In this document: positions 13,874 through 27,960 of the stretch, one piece after another
Numbering within the stretch: position 1 is the first letter of the stretch
How the letters are laid out: each line of letters begins with the position of its first letter
From: Mansonella perstans
Lineage: Eukaryota > Nematoda > Chromadorea > Rhabditida > Onchocercidae
Reading direction: 5' to 3'
NCBI GenBank assembly: GCA_037074765.1
Contig: JBAMDO010000567.1
Location: 62,001-126,000, forward strand
Length of the DNA stretch: 64,000 nucleotides
The notes under the pieces: model-generated
What the model was told of the DNA's origin: nothing
The model's input: the letters and a program-made list of their open reading frames with translations, nothing else
Databases searched by the model: none
Program-made: the position numbers and the translations under genes

Positions 13874-15795
13874 CTAGTAATGTGGCGGCAGCCGTGGCTT
13901 CGGACAGTGTTGGCAATTTCCTCTTTCGCCTTGTTCACCTCGCGGTCCTGGTGGCCCTCTATTCCCTCGTATTCCAGATTTTCCAGCTAAGCCTGGAGTA
14001 CCATATGGACCAGCCGGTCCACCTGGTGACTTGCCATCGTGGCCCGGTTTGCCTCGCGGTCCATAACCTCCTGGCGGACCATTCCTTCCTTTGAGGCCCC
14101 GACCTTGAGTTGTTTCTACTTTATTTATGCTACCCGGTTTGCCACGTTCACCCTTAGGTCCAGCTCTTCCCACATCGCCAACAGGGCCTTTTATTCCTTC
14201 CATACCTGGTTGTCCATTTTCACCGTCTGCGCCACTTTTGCCTGGCGCACCTTTTGGTCCTTTGGACCCTTTGAGGCCGGGCATCCCTGGTGGTCCAGGT
14301 GGACCATCTGGACAGATGATACAGCGATCTTCCTAAATGAATGAAGCTTAATTCCTGCGCTTGAGAAAATTAGTATGATACCAGAAATGGAAGTTTCCAA
14401 TAATTTTCTTTTTACCTTTTCTACTACAAGCACTTTCCCATCTCGTCCGTTGTTACCATCTGCGCCAGGTATACCATCGATACCTGGAGCACCGTTATCA
14501 CCGGGGGCTCCTGGTGGACCTGCCGGCCCTTGCTGACAGAAGCAGCAACTTTCCAGGGACGGTTTATAGTTCTCTTTAAGAGCTATTTGTGGATATTGAT
14601 CTGAAAAGTAGAATAGGAAGTTATAAAATCTGAACCACAACAAACGTCTGATAACAACATATAGATGCAAGAGCCAAACTTGATCTGCTATTATTATTCA
14701 CAATAAGAATTCAAGGAAGAAGTCGGGATTGTCACATTTTACATATTCTTTGCTTCAAAAAGTACAAATCTTCAATAGAAAAAGTACCAGTATACAGTGG
14801 AGATGAAATTCCAACTGAATTGATCCCATCACTGGTATACTGTCGTTTTTCCCGACCATTCACGATATCACTTTCTTCACTGTTTATCAGCGAAAATTTT
14901 ATGCTTATGTCCCTTGTCCGAGCCTGAAATTTGTGACAAATTAAGGATGAAAAGTTCTCCATTTATCCATTTCTAAAAACTAATTAAGTGGCTGGGACTT
15001 CTACAAATAGTCGGATAATTGAGCTTAAAAATGTGTCTATCAATGTCTTTTAGAAAGTATATGTCACCAATACAATAAGATTATACATGCTATTTTTCTC
15101 TAAATATGAAGAGGGTAAATTTGTTTAACAGCTTTTTCAGTTTTATTTATTGGACAAAAAAGTATCTAAGTTCAGTTGTGCAACTGTATAGATGCAGTGA
15201 CCAGTTTTAAGATTTTTGCAAGTTTCCGTCAAGTGACCATTATATTAGGCACAATGCAAAATTTATCAGAGCCTAAATTCATATTTCAAATAAATCAGAC
15301 ATAAGATCTTTTGGGACAAATTGTCGGAAAAGAAGGAAATTGCAATCTTATTTATTTAAAACGATTTCAAAATACTAAACGAACGATGAATTAAAACGAT
15401 TTCAAAACAAAACGAATTAAGAAATGAAAGATACCGTCTAACGACATGTTTTGAAGCTCGGATTGCTTTACAGAAAGAACAATTTTTTAATTAATTTATT
15501 TTTTAATATTTAGCATCATTTACGGCTGTCACAGGGATGATATGATGATGCAAATTTCAATGAAGGGTATTTTCATTCATTTTTTCTTAAATTTAAAATG
15601 AAAATGGAATATTTTTCTAACCTTACAGTATTCTATTTCACGAAACAAGTGACTCTGGAAAGTAGCAACAGATGAGTACAGCATTGGTAATGTAATGATA
15701 GAAGTAATTACAGCAGCAGTTGAAATTACCACAGCAAAGAAGGCGGATTGGCGAAGTTGTTGGTGTTCCAAAGAGGATACTTTTTCAAACATCAT
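13874..15795 (-). CDS. Cuticle collagen with a furin-type cleavage site
   Basis: Secreted structural protein of the nematode cuticle. Minus-strand exons: 15795-15622, 14923 to about 14766 (donor uncertain: GGTACTT near 14782, or GTAAAA further on), 14600-14416, 14332-13874. The N-terminus has a membrane/signal-anchor segment (SAFFAVVISTAAVITSII), then a basic site GREKR that fits the furin-like cleavage box of nematode cuticle procollagens. Gly-X-Y blocks follow, separated by Cys pairs: CCFC before the first block, CIIC before the second, and CQHC near the C-terminus, which ends RLPPHY. These Cys would form the inter-chain bonds typical of the family. The likely start is the ATG pair at 15795/15792, about 35 bases after a TTTCAG acceptor at 15830 (probably a spliced-leader site); an upstream exon is also possible. 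Collagens are too alike for me to name the orthologue. Confidence 0.9.
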
Positions 15796-15830
15796 ATTGT
15801 AATACTTATTAATTTCCAAGAAAAACCTGA

Positions 15831-18363
15831 AATTGCAAATTCCTGCGTTATGAAACAGCGTTTAGCTGACACTTGTTCTGCAGCTAAAGCCTATCACAAT
15901 TTACGTGAAATGCTCTAACACAAAATACTATTACTTCAACTTTCGTATATATATATCAAAACGTATTCTGTTTCTTAGAACACGTTTTTCCCAAATATTA
16001 TGTTGTAATAGTTATTAATTCTAATAATCTAAAATTGTCAAATTTCGACAGCTATTCCTTAGCTATTTCATATTTCTTATAAGAAAATAGCAAAAGAAAA
16101 TAGAAAAAGAAATCAGATAATTACAATTTTCTCCTCGAACTAATAAAGGCTAGAAATTTAAAGTCGATAGTTCAAGCAGATTCAAAGGCTTTTACGAAAT
16201 CGTAACAACAGCAATGAATAACAATTTGTTAATTTTTTTGTTAACATTTCGATTTTCATTCAAGTTAGCAAAATTGAGCCCTTTTCCTCTGCCTGCGCGA
16301 TTTCTCGAAAAAATTTGTTCTATCCGTTGCAGAATAGTTCGATCACAGCTTTTTTTTTTCGAATCAAAGTTTTTTTTTCGGCCACAACTCTACTAAAAGT
16401 TTATAATTTTAGTGGGATCTTTCTGAAATCTTACAAAAAATTGAATAATATATTAGAACATTCTTCTCTTCCATTGGTTTAGGAATTGTTTCTGTTTGAC
16501 GCTAACCAATTCCTTATATCAATGATCAAAAAAAATATAGTCTAAAGTGGAATTCATCAACGAAATTGTTGAGTTCCTTAAATTCATTTTGCTTGAAAGT
16601 TTTTAAAAAAAAAAAAAAAGGAAAGGAATTCGTAGGAAATTTCGATGAATCAATGACTGATAGTTAGTGAGGCAGTATTTATCGTAAAAAAATGAAGAAT
16701 CATTGGGAAGAGGAACTTACATAGGCGATGATTGTTGTTGCGTCATTGATAAGATCATTGAAAGAAAAGAAAGTAGGGTCATTCCAGTCATTCCGAATCG
16801 TACATAGAACACAGTTCAAATTTATGCCAATCCATCAATTCTATAAATTAAATTTGAGAAATAAAAAACAAATTAAAGATGGTATGCCTTTCTATTTCAT
16901 CTCAAAAACATTTTTCAAAGTAGGCAAATGTGACAGATTTTCCTGAATGTCCACTTTCTTTGTTTACTTTTTCAATCTTTAAATTGACGTAACAATCGTC
17001 AACTATGTAAATTGTTTTTTCAATCATCACTACTTTTTTTTTAACTGATGAAATTTCTATTAGATTTTCATTTTAGATATCGGTTCAAAATGAATATAAA
17101 AACTATGGATATGGTTTACTCGCATAGTAATGACAATTATTTTTTGATTTTTATACTCATTCATGATACAGGTAGTTATTTCCACAACAAATTAAAAAAT
17201 TAATCAAAGAAAACAAATTAATTAAAAAATAATTTTGACGATAGAACGGAGTAAATTGATGCCAAAGTAGAGCAATAAATTATATCCAAGATGATTGTGA
17301 ATAATTCAGTCAACACGTTTTCTTGCATCTACAAACATCTAAAGAAATTCATTATATATAAATGCATGGATGATTTTTATATGGAAGATTTTCCGAGCCT
17401 TTCATATAAATACATGTTACGAAAAACGATGGAATAATGAAACAGAAACACTTTGAATTTTGATATCATAAACAGTTGCTGTAGAAAATGAATTTAAAGA
17501 TTTTGCCAAAAAAAATTCTTCATTTCAAACAATTATCAAAAAAAAAGTACACAAAATGATAAAATTGTAGCAAGTATGAAACTATCATCATTATAATCAA
17601 ATAAATATCACTATCACTTATAACAAAAATTAACAATAGTAAAAATCATGAAAACATACAAACTCTTACGATATTTTACATAATTATAATTCAGCATTTA
17701 TAAGTAGATGAAAACATTGATTAGAAGATATTTATTTTGTTAATGATTTTTTTACTCAAATTTGACCATTAAATGAGTGATAAATTTGCAATTAATGCGA
17801 TAGATAGTATGTATGAATGTTATATTTTTGCAAAACCCAAATTGAAAATTGCAAGATACTATTTTTACATTATTTCATAATTTCAAAAATTTTTTAAATT
17901 ATCTGCTTCCCGTTGCCTTCCTCTCCCATTATTCATTATCCGATGTACAATTAGCCTTCAATACTTTAGTCTTCAAAAATTGAGCATAAAATTTATGCGA
18001 TTAATTAAAGTGTTAACTTAAAGACTAACAATGAAGTAATTGAAATCCATAAATCAATGAAATTAGTTCATAGAACTACATTCTTATAGGTTAAGAACAG
18101 ATATACAGTTTCTATTTTTCGGATCGAAGCATTATTTTTGAAAACTTTCGAGATTATTGTTTCTAATAAAGAAGCTAAAAAAATTTAATTTGAAACAGCG
18201 CTCACTTCCATTCGAATAATTTCAGTTAGTTTGATAAAAATTCAAAAAAGTTGCAATAATATTGAAGAAAAATGTATGGCATTTCATCGATTACATTTTC
18301 ATAAAGAAAACTCAGTATTGTAGAATACCTAAATATACAGTAAAAGTTACAGTAGAGAAGAGA
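15831..18363. other. Spacer without a supported gene
   Basis: AT-rich DNA with short open frames only. It is the 5' side of the collagen gene and the 3' side of the ceramidase gene, so it should contain the collagen promoter. I see no motif clear enough to name. Confidence 0.5.
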
Positions 18364-20207
18364 TCACTGATATTTGCAGTCGAGATTAAGGACGATATAT
18401 GGTAGACTGATAAGTCCTTTTCCTGGAAAATACTTTATGCGATATGTGTACTGATGTTTGTCGCTGTGTCTGCAGATGTCAATTAGTGAAAACATGATGA
18501 AAACGTTATAAGCTGCCAAACTACTTAATAAATGAAACAGTGCATGGAAATACGGAGTTCCTGAAATATTTATGAAAGCAACTTTTAAACATATCGAGTA
18601 ATTTCTTTTTGAAATAGATTTTATAAAAATTTCTATAAAAGATTTATTTCATCCCATAACCTTCACTTATCATAAACTTGGAACTACCATTTTAATCTAT
18701 AAAAAAAAAAAAAAAAACAGTTCAATTTCGTCAATCTATCTGAAAATATTTTTCTGAAACAAACCTAAAAGAAGCCAGAAATCACAGAATACTCGGTCAG
18801 ATATCCAACAGATAGAAGCAGCAGTCCATAGTGTTGATATTTTCCGTGGAGAGCTAGTGATTTCAGGAATATCAATGCTAAAAAAATAACTGATAAAGTG
18901 ATTTTCTGATCCGAAAAAAAATTCATTCTTAAAAGAACAGAAAACTCACTTAGCCGCTTCATGATAGATGATAGCAATACTTGGTATGGACCAAAGCATT
19001 AGCACCAATGCATTCAATGACGGTTTTACGAAACAAAACATGGTAACTACGATGGTTATTGCTGCTATGGCACAACGCACTCTACCGCTGTAATTTCCAT
19101 ATAATACCTTAGAAGTTGCTGATTTTATAACTTCAAAAATCAAAACAATTTTCAGTGTATATTTCAAATAAAAATATGTGAAAAGGAGGATAGATATGAT
19201 ATAGTAGCGCTAGTCATTTTCCTTGAGTTAAGCAGTATGGGTGCATACATATATTTGTGGTATTGTTGTGGATAGAAACTGAAAACCGGAAAATAAGCAG
19301 CTAAGCACATCATTAACAACCACAATATGCTAATTTCATCAACTAGTTGACCTGAAATTAAACATACAAATATTTAATGGATGATATTTTTGCACATATG
19401 CAGCTTTAAAATTATTTCTAATTTCCAATACTTTAACATTTTAAACCAACGAATAAATTCAGATGAAGCAAAAATTCGATTGTGCTATATACTTTCAGAT
19501 CATTTCTTGAATTATTATATTCATAGTCTCATAATTATTAATAAGAAATTAAAAGTAACATTAATAAGTAAATGAAATTCACCAAAAAGATTAAGAGTAG
19601 CATGATAATAAGTAGATGCAATACCATTTACACTGAGGAGGATATGTGGCATAATCACAACCCAATTAACAGTTTCAATATATGGTCTTATCAGGAGAAC
19701 GTTTACAAGCGGTAACATTATCAATGGCAAATTAGTTATCTGGAATATATGCAGTTTATAGATTCATAATTTAAATTTTACTTGCAAACTTCTTGAAGCC
19801 AAATGAGTGGAAACTTTTTCATTTATGTTTTAGAAGCACATATTGTCTATAAAGAAATAATGTTTCATATGTAAGCAAAGTTGAGTGATAAGATGAAATT
19901 AATTAGAAATGTGTTTAGTGATAGTCATTTGATGTTTTTCTCGAATTTTTTTTTTCTCATTTAAACTTCTTCATTACTTTTACTATATTATTGCTGAATA
20001 ATTGAATATTTGAAATTAAGAATGCAAGAAATCGCTAAGTATTTGTTCAATTAAAACTACACTTTTTATCAATTGAATAAAATTATATTCATTAAAAATA
20101 CCAACAGTATTAGCAAATTCAGCAACGATCGATACAGTTTGATATTTATAGGCACTTTCACACCACGCATATCCACTTTCATAGTCAAACCACCGATTCA
20201 GTTGCAT
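18364..20207 (-). CDS. Alkaline ceramidase (ACER family)
   Basis: Multi-pass membrane hydrolase that splits ceramide into sphingosine and fatty acid in ER or Golgi membranes. Minus-strand exons: 20207-20106, 19739-19583, 19351-19249, 19087-18950, 18877-18765, 18560-18364; all join in frame to 269 residues, normal for ACER1/2. Zinc-site residues are present with the right spacing: Ser and His in STYYHATL, Asp eleven residues after that His in QLVDEISILW, and the HxxxH pair in TPYFHALFHLL. Other signatures are CWISDRVFCDFW and AEFANTITNLP. Seven hydrophobic segments fit the family. The ATG is 12 bases after an ATTATTAG acceptor, consistent with trans-splicing. Oddity: the N-terminal calcium loop reads YAWCESAY, where human enzymes have DWCExNY, so two ligand positions (Asp and Asn) are Ala, and the stretch before AEF is two residues longer. 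Closest to ACER1/2 by the CWISDR block. Confidence 0.93.
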
Positions 20208-21296
20208 TGCAGTTGATCCTAATAATCAGACTAGTTGTGAATCTAAAAATTTACGTCTTATGCAAGAGAATTGGACACGTGATCGATAAGCAACGCTTTT
20301 AATTCTTTTGTTACGTTTAATGCGTCATAATTTATCAGAAATCGAAAAATGGAATCCTGTAAGTTTGTCTGGAATTAAGTGAAACTTACAAGTCTGGAAT
20401 TAAGGAATTAAGTGAAATTAAGTGAAACTTAAATGAAAATCTTACAAGTCTGTTTGGAATTAAGTTGAAACTGAAATATGAAAATCAATGGCTTATTGTG
20501 TTTTATTTATATGATATATAGGGTCTACAATATTTGAAGAATTTTATGTGTAAAAAATTTTTTTTACAATCAAAAGTAAAAATAACTGAATAGGAAAAAT
20601 AGAAAATATAAATTGAGAAAAACTAACTTTCAAAAGTAAAATGAGCAGCTATCAGAACTTAATAACTACTAAATATCCTGAATTTAAAACTAAGAAAACA
20701 TGCAAAATGACCAACGAACTATGCATTTATATTAGAAGTAGGAAAAAGTCAACTGAGACAAATCATTCACATTTAACAGAATGAAATTTAAAACAAAAGA
20801 TTATATAAATGGATTTAAAAAATTGTTATTCCTGCTTTATTGTTTTAATTTCAAAGAAAGTGAAAATTGTTAGTGACGCGAAACGATTAGTTACAGTCAT
20901 CTGAAAATTGAAAGTTACTTTGATCATCTTAGAACTCTTAGAAAATTACTGTAAACTCGATTATTACTATTAGAAATATTACAATTACTACAAATTTAGA
21001 AATTACTATTGTCATAATTAAATTACTATTAAAAATTATTATAAGCTATTAAAATTATTAACATATTGCTTGATATTTTTTAATCTCCCAAAAGCGATAT
21101 CTGAATAAGGTGACTTACTGGAAAAAAAAAGCTAATCACGGGTAAAAATATTGATTTTTCCTGAAAAATAATTTCGGTAGACTCAATACTTAGATCAGTG
21201 CTTTCGTCTGAAGGATTCCTTAAAAATTGGAATTAACTTATTTTATCAATCAAAAATACTTTTTTTAACAATTCGTAGCAATGTATAAATCTACAT

Positions 21297-21343
21297 AAAT
21301 CTATAGCTTGATAATAATCAATCTATAGCTTGATAATAATCAA
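21297..21343. repeat. Two-copy 23-bp tandem repeat
   Basis: The unit ATCTATAGCTTGATAATAAT plus CA is repeated twice head to tail. Confidence 0.8.
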
Positions 21344-24300
21344 GTAATCGATTATATGTCGAATCAATAACGTATAGAGTAGTACGCTCATGAATTCCTC
21401 ATCATACATCTGATGAATTAATTCAAATATAATTAAATAGTAATTCCCTTAATCATTCATTTCATATAAATATATTGTAAATAGTCATATTTCGATTCCA
21501 TTTACTCGTGTCCCTATAAAAAGCGACGATAATACAATTCAATTTCGATAATACAATTCAAATTCAATTTCTGAAATGAATTTTGTAATGTGCCAAGTAA
21601 ATAGCAAGTAGATCATTTCAGTAACAGAGATTTTTCAAATTTTCATTAAATTCACACAGTAATCGATATAGACAAATATTAGAGATTAAACTTCACAGAC
21701 GAATTCGTAGAAAAAACATGATGGAAAAAAAGCTGAACATCGTCACTGATCCTATCTTTCTACAGTAATAATTGGTAACAAAAGATTTGCTATGATGCTT
21801 AAGCAAAAGATTACATTATTCCAAATGGATGCTTTGTCTGATACCGTAAACTGATGGCTTAGAGAGTAGCAGTAAACACGGAAGTACCAAATGTTGTTGT
21901 TTAACAACATGATCACAACATGTCGTACACATGAAGAAAATGCATACAATGCTCGAAACAAAAGACATTTACAAACACTTACTGTACGTAGTAAGAAATT
22001 GGAAAATTTTATACAATATTATTTTCAAAATAGCTCAAATTTAAATATTTGAAAAGTATTATTTCGATTTTTTCCGACAATATTATGTCATTTTTACTAG
22101 TAACTATGTATACACATGGGTACTGATCATACACATGTAATTTCGATTGTTGTTAGATTCATCATAAATTACTCGTCTGAATGTACCCATCCACACTTAT
22201 TTATGCTTTTTTTAGGCCAAGGCTATGAAAAGTTGAATAGAAATGAAGAATAAATGCTACTTTATCGATTTCTCTTGTAAAAATTATTAATAGCTGGTAT
22301 AAATAAAATTTACTGAGAATTGTGTGCAAAAAAAAAAATTGAAAACTAGATTTTGTCTAATGATGTAAAAATTCAAAGGAATTTGGCCACTTGTTTGTCT
22401 GTAATATTAATTACTGTTTAATTGACATTGATATAGTTTAAAAATTGTCAAGCTTCACTGAGCATTTCCGCACAAAATGAAGCATCACTGTATGATATTT
22501 TGCAAGGAAAAATGAAACACTTAAAAAAAAAGATTGAAATCCTTTAAATTAAATTCAAGGAAGATAAATTTCGAAAAGTGAACATTCTGAGACATTACTT
22601 ATTATCAATTCAATAATATCGATATAATATTCCCTCTTTCTTTATTTGTTATGCCAAAAATTGTAAAAGTGTTATGAACACTTTTATCTTCAGTGCAAAA
22701 ATCTATCAGATTGAAATTCTGAATGCTAGCAGAAATTTTTAATGACCAATGAAATTTCACAGCATCAGTTTCATTCTTTAAAGAATTATAGGATACTTTA
22801 AAACATTCCAAATGAAGACAATACCATTACTAATTAAGCTAATTCATTCTGAAACTCCAAGGTATTTTCAGTGATGGCGAAGAAAAAATGAAAGTATAAA
22901 TATTTTCTTTCAATTGTATGGAGCAGTAAAGGAATAAAATGAAAAATTGAACTCTACGCCTTGACAATTGTGGAAATTACCGCAAATTCGATGTGAAATA
23001 TTTATTCGTTTCGCATGGACAATAAGAGAGATAATTGATAGTTTCTGACTATTTATAGCATTAGAAATAAATCTAGTTTAGCGTTTGTTGTTAGTTTGTA
23101 GATAAAATGAAAGCAGACAATCACTAAGTGCTTATCACTTTAGTGATAAGCAAGAAAAACAGTTGCATGATGATAAAGCGGCTCCTAAGAACTGCTGATT
23201 GTAGTGAAATGTACAAAACGTATTCTTCACCAATGTACAAAATTATCAGCTATAACTACAGCAGTTTAATTTATTGCGTTGGAGGTGAAAGTTTTTTTGG
23301 CTTACATCAGAAACTTTTCAGATTATTATATTTCAAGCACCACAAAAAAATTGTGCATAACTTAGTGTTTGCAGTTGAGAATGTACAAGTAATTAAAATG
23401 ACTAATTTATTAAAAAATTATAGAGGAAAACTAGAAAGATAATAGTGATGGTAATGAGTGCTATATAGATAAAACTGAATATAAGAGAGGAGTAATTATC
23501 ACTGGCATGCAAAGTTTCTTGTGATGATAGAAATAGTAAAATTTTGCATCGCATTGAAGTATGATTCATATTAAAATATGCATTAATAATTCGCTTTTAA
23601 TTGCCTAAATGTCTTAATCATTTTGGTCTATCCGATTGATTTCAAATAAATGGTATAAAATTTCCAAATTTTCAGTGCAAAAATGACTGGCCAAAGAAAT
23701 TATAAGATATTTTTCATTCTTCACAATTTGATGACTACTCACTATGGAAAGTAAGTAACTAAACATCTCCATGAAACCGAATTTAAGAGGAAAAATATTT
23801 CACTTTGCCGCTATCTGTTCATTAATGTGATAATACTTTTCATAAAGTTTAAGTGCCATAACATCACAGCTAATGTTTCACTCTGCTACGAAGTTTTTTC
23901 CATTCCGATATTAATAAAATTTTCGATTCCTAGCAGTCGTTTGCAATGCTAAATTTTGGTGATTTGCGACCAAGTTACCCAAAACAGAGAAATGAAAAAC
24001 AATGAAATACTTATAATTTAATGAAAGAGATGGATGAATTCTTTTTGGTATGAGGGATAAATTTAGTCACAAAAAATTTCCAGCCGCTTAAGCAAATAAA
24101 TCTAAACCTATTTATTTTGAGAAGTTCTGTTCAAAACCATTAATCATTTTTCTTTTCCTAAGTTTTCTCCTGCTAAACAACAAAAGACTTTGTTAGTCAA
24201 TCGGTAACATATTACATATTCATATTATTACGAAGTAAAAATCTGTTTACCTATAAGTTCAATTAACTTCCATTTTATTAAGGAGTGAAAATTATCCGGA

Positions 24301-27231
24301 AATCAAAATACACCTGTACTTTTTCCACTCATTTTTGTTTGGCTCGCAATTAGAAATCCATTTTCTGCAAACAATAGCAGAAATTCAAAACCCATTGGCT
24401 TGATTATTCATCGCATCGCATTCTCGAGAACAGTATTTTAGGAAGAGTTCCATTTACTTCTTTCTTACAATAATTATTTGTGGAAAAATGATAAAACATT
24501 TCCTGATAATATGATTTTTTCGTGTTGTTTCGATTTATCGAATTTCACAATAAAAATTTCTTAGGAGTAAATAGGAATGAATAGACTTGCGAACTATCTG
24601 TTAGTATCAAATTTCATTAATTTTGCAAACGTTCGTAGAAAACTATCCAAAAAATCTGTAATCTGCAATTTGTTTTGCAAATTAGAAAGAACTAACCAGA
24701 TTTAAAAATTGAAAAACAAAAAAACAAAGCATTGCGTTTTATGCTTTGCAAAGTATGCCTGCATTTATAAACCTGAATGAAAATGAAGCGATTGTTAACA
24801 GAACCCTTCCTTAATTATTTTTGATTGCCAATGCTGAACATTGTATGTATTTATGTTGTGTGGTGCTGTCGGTAATTCATTTTATAAAACTGGTCCTGTT
24901 CCAAATATCAAAAAAAAGAATTAGTCAGTTTGACAATAAAAAAAATTAATGTCAAATTTGGCTAAAATTCCAAAAAAAAAAAAAAGAAATAAGACATGTT
25001 AAAATATTATTTTGTGATACTTTCAATTATATTGAGTGACTAGATATGACGTCATAAGAACATTTTTTACTTAAAAATTGTGCCGTCAACAGTAATATTT
25101 TTGAACATTTATATTCATTTTAATTTCACATTAAGCTCATTTTTAATTTCAATAAATTTTGAAAATGTAAAATTTATAACTCCCACTGTTCTTTTCATTT
25201 CATAATCAGTCAACAAGTAAGTACAAATAAATTCCGACGTTTGCTAAGATTTCACATATTCCTTCATAAATAGTAGATTTGCCGATGAGAGTATGACTAT
25301 AACTAGTATGTGACAGCAAGAGGTTGTTCTACTAACATGTGTGAGACCTTTTATGAATATTATTACCTAATTCTTCATTTATTAAATTACAGCACGGACT
25401 GATCCTCAACTTTTTAGTATTTATGATGTGATAACTGATATAATCCGGCTTCATTTGCCAGAGAATTTTGAACATATTTGAATATCATTAACAACATTTA
25501 CAATAAATATTTAGAATTTCGTTAGTTTTACAGTCTATCTAGTTCCTTATGTTATTCTGATAATCTACACTAGTATATTAATTTTATCTTCAATGCTGAA
25601 ATTATTTAATTATTCGATAAAATGACAGATTTTTTTTGGTAAATGATTTTAATGTCCTTGGCTATACTCTAAAACATAATAAACAACATTAATAAATTAA
25701 ATTTGATCATCAACTAAATGACTTAGACATTGTAGCAACGTTGCCGTAAATTGAACAATGCGCACAATCACTATCAACAGTTATAATTTGACATTCATAA
25801 AAAGAGAGCAATTTCAAATTCTTTGTACTAAAAGACTTTTCTGTATTATATATAATCATGAACTCTAAAGAAATTTATTGAACCCACTGATTAATTTTAT
25901 CTTCAATGCTGAAATATAAAGATTAAATAATTGCTATCTGAGATTTTTTACATCTATAGCAAATCTTTAACGATTTCATTGATTTTTTTCTTAAACTCAA
26001 GCGTTAAATGATTATGATCTGCTGAAATTATGAAATTATAAAAAATTATGAAATTAAAGAAATTAAAATCAAAAAAATTAAAATATAAAATTAGAAATTA
26101 AAATTATGAAATTAAAAAAAATTATGATCGTTATGATTTGTTGAAAATTATTCCATGATTAATAGCAATTTGGCCAACAAATTAATAAAAATTTTAAATA
26201 TATGAGGCTATTTATATTGTACTTTTGCGCTTCCGTTATTTTTGTTGAAAATAGCATAAGTGGACATAGAAAAAACAATTAATTTGTTTAAACAAGCTAG
26301 GTTACATTTCCTAATTTTTTTTTTAACCTTTCAAAAAATAAAAAAAAAACAAATTTTTTTTTTTAACCTTTCAAATAACATAACCTAATTGCAGCTCATT
26401 TCTCAAATCTTATTTCATTCAACCACAAATATATCGAATTTCTCATTTCATTTGCAGATGTTGTGGAAAATTTTTTCTTCCTATTTGTAGAATTTTCAAA
26501 AGTATTATTTATCTTTTATTTGTACTCTGTGCCTTCTTTATCCTTCAGCGCAGTTTATATTTTACGAAAAAAAAAAAGTAAAAAAACCAATGAATGGACA
26601 GTTTTTTCGGCTTCTTCCACATTTTCACTTCCTTTGCCTTTAAAATAGCTTTATTCTAAGCATTAATTTCGAACTTTTTTCACTATGTTTGCTACTGGCT
26701 ACTGTTTCATTGCCTCTTACAATGACCAATGAGATACTTTCACTGCGATATTCTCTCTTTCTTAAACTTTTCACCTCCAACTTTCATTTAAAACATATGG
26801 CATACCAACTGTTGACTTCTTTTAAATTCTTTTCATTCCTTTGTTTAATTCAACATTTATTCTGTTATGTAAGTATGAATAATAGTGTCATTTGATATTT
26901 AAACATTTAAATTTAATCATTTAATAAGATAATAAAAAATTTTATGGCTAATTTTATATTTATATTTTAATTTATTTTATTTGATCGATTTTGTGATGTT
27001 AGTTTACAAATCAATTATATCTCATCACTTTTCCACATTGCTGTTCGCTAAGTTTTTAGTGCTTACAAGATATGTTCTCATCGCTTGACCTTTTCTGACC
27101 TTTTCTGATCCTTTTTATTACTAATCGATATCGATTGCATTTTGAGAAAAGAATCAATGGATCCATCCTATATTGCAGCATAGAGGATCTATGCTCTCTA
27201 ATAATCTCTTTCAATTTTTTAACTTCAGTAA

Positions 27232-27361
27232 ACATTTCGGATGACCTGCTTCAGTGAACATTTTGAATGACCTGCTTCAATGAACATTTCGGATGACCTG
27301 CTTCAGGGGACATTTCGGATGACCTGCTTCAGGGGACATTTCCGATGACCTGCTTGTTGCA
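27232..27361. repeat. Five tandem copies of a 26-bp unit
   Basis: The unit ACATTTCGGATGACCTGCTT followed by CAGGGG or CAGTGA starts at 27232, 27258, 27284, 27310 and 27336. The second copy reads TTTTGAATG and the last TTCCGATG. It lies about 600 bp upstream of let-268. It is clearly GC-richer than its flanks. Confidence 0.95.
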
Positions 27362-27960
27362 GGGAGACATTGGATATAACTACTCGTTGCACAATGTACC
27401 CTGCTGCATACCATTTTAATGATATGCAGCAGGATAGCTTCTATGCTTAAGTAGTGAATTGTGAGGGGATGATGAACTTGGATAAGCATTATAATTTAAA
27501 TTATAATTTAGATTTTCAACTTTGCAAATTTTATATCTATTTTAATTTATTTTAATTAAGCTATCAATCATATAATCTACTACATTTAAAAAATTGTTCC
27601 TTACCATTCTAGCATATTTGAAAGTAATACTGATTAAAAATGCAAACAACAAATTAATTTAATTTTTGACATTTTTATTCCTATCAATTTGAATCTATAG
27701 AAATTTTCATAAATTAGCAGAAAACTGCAGTTTTCTCACTTAAGAAAATAAGCAATAAGCTGCTTCATTTGTCGATAATAGGTCCATCCGGTACAGTGTA
27801 TAGGATTTCTCTGCCGTTTCAGTGAATCAGGTTATGACTCGTCACATGATAATGGTGATACGTTTGATGCAGAAGAATCATACGTGAAAACGTTGGATTT
27901 CGTAAGGACATAGTTTTTATTAAAATTTGGATTTTTTAAGCTTTGAATAATTTTGCAGGG

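Larger units (their letters stand above)
20208..27957. other. Long AT-rich region without a supported gene
   Basis: About 7.7 kb between the divergently transcribed ceramidase and let-268 genes, so promoters for both should lie at its ends. I found open frames up to about 100 codons (for example 23128-23442 +) but none with splice-consistent neighbours or family motifs. There is low-complexity ATTATGAAATTAAA sequence around 26030-26120. Tandem repeats are listed separately. Confidence 0.45.

Noticed and set aside
13882..14344. Long plus-strand open frames rich in Pro, Leu and Ser
   Set aside because: They are the antisense shadow of the minus-strand collagen Gly-X-Y exon.
23128..23442. 104-codon plus-strand frame in the long spacer
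   Set aside because: No start context, neighbouring exons or recognisable motif; frames of this length occur by chance in this region.
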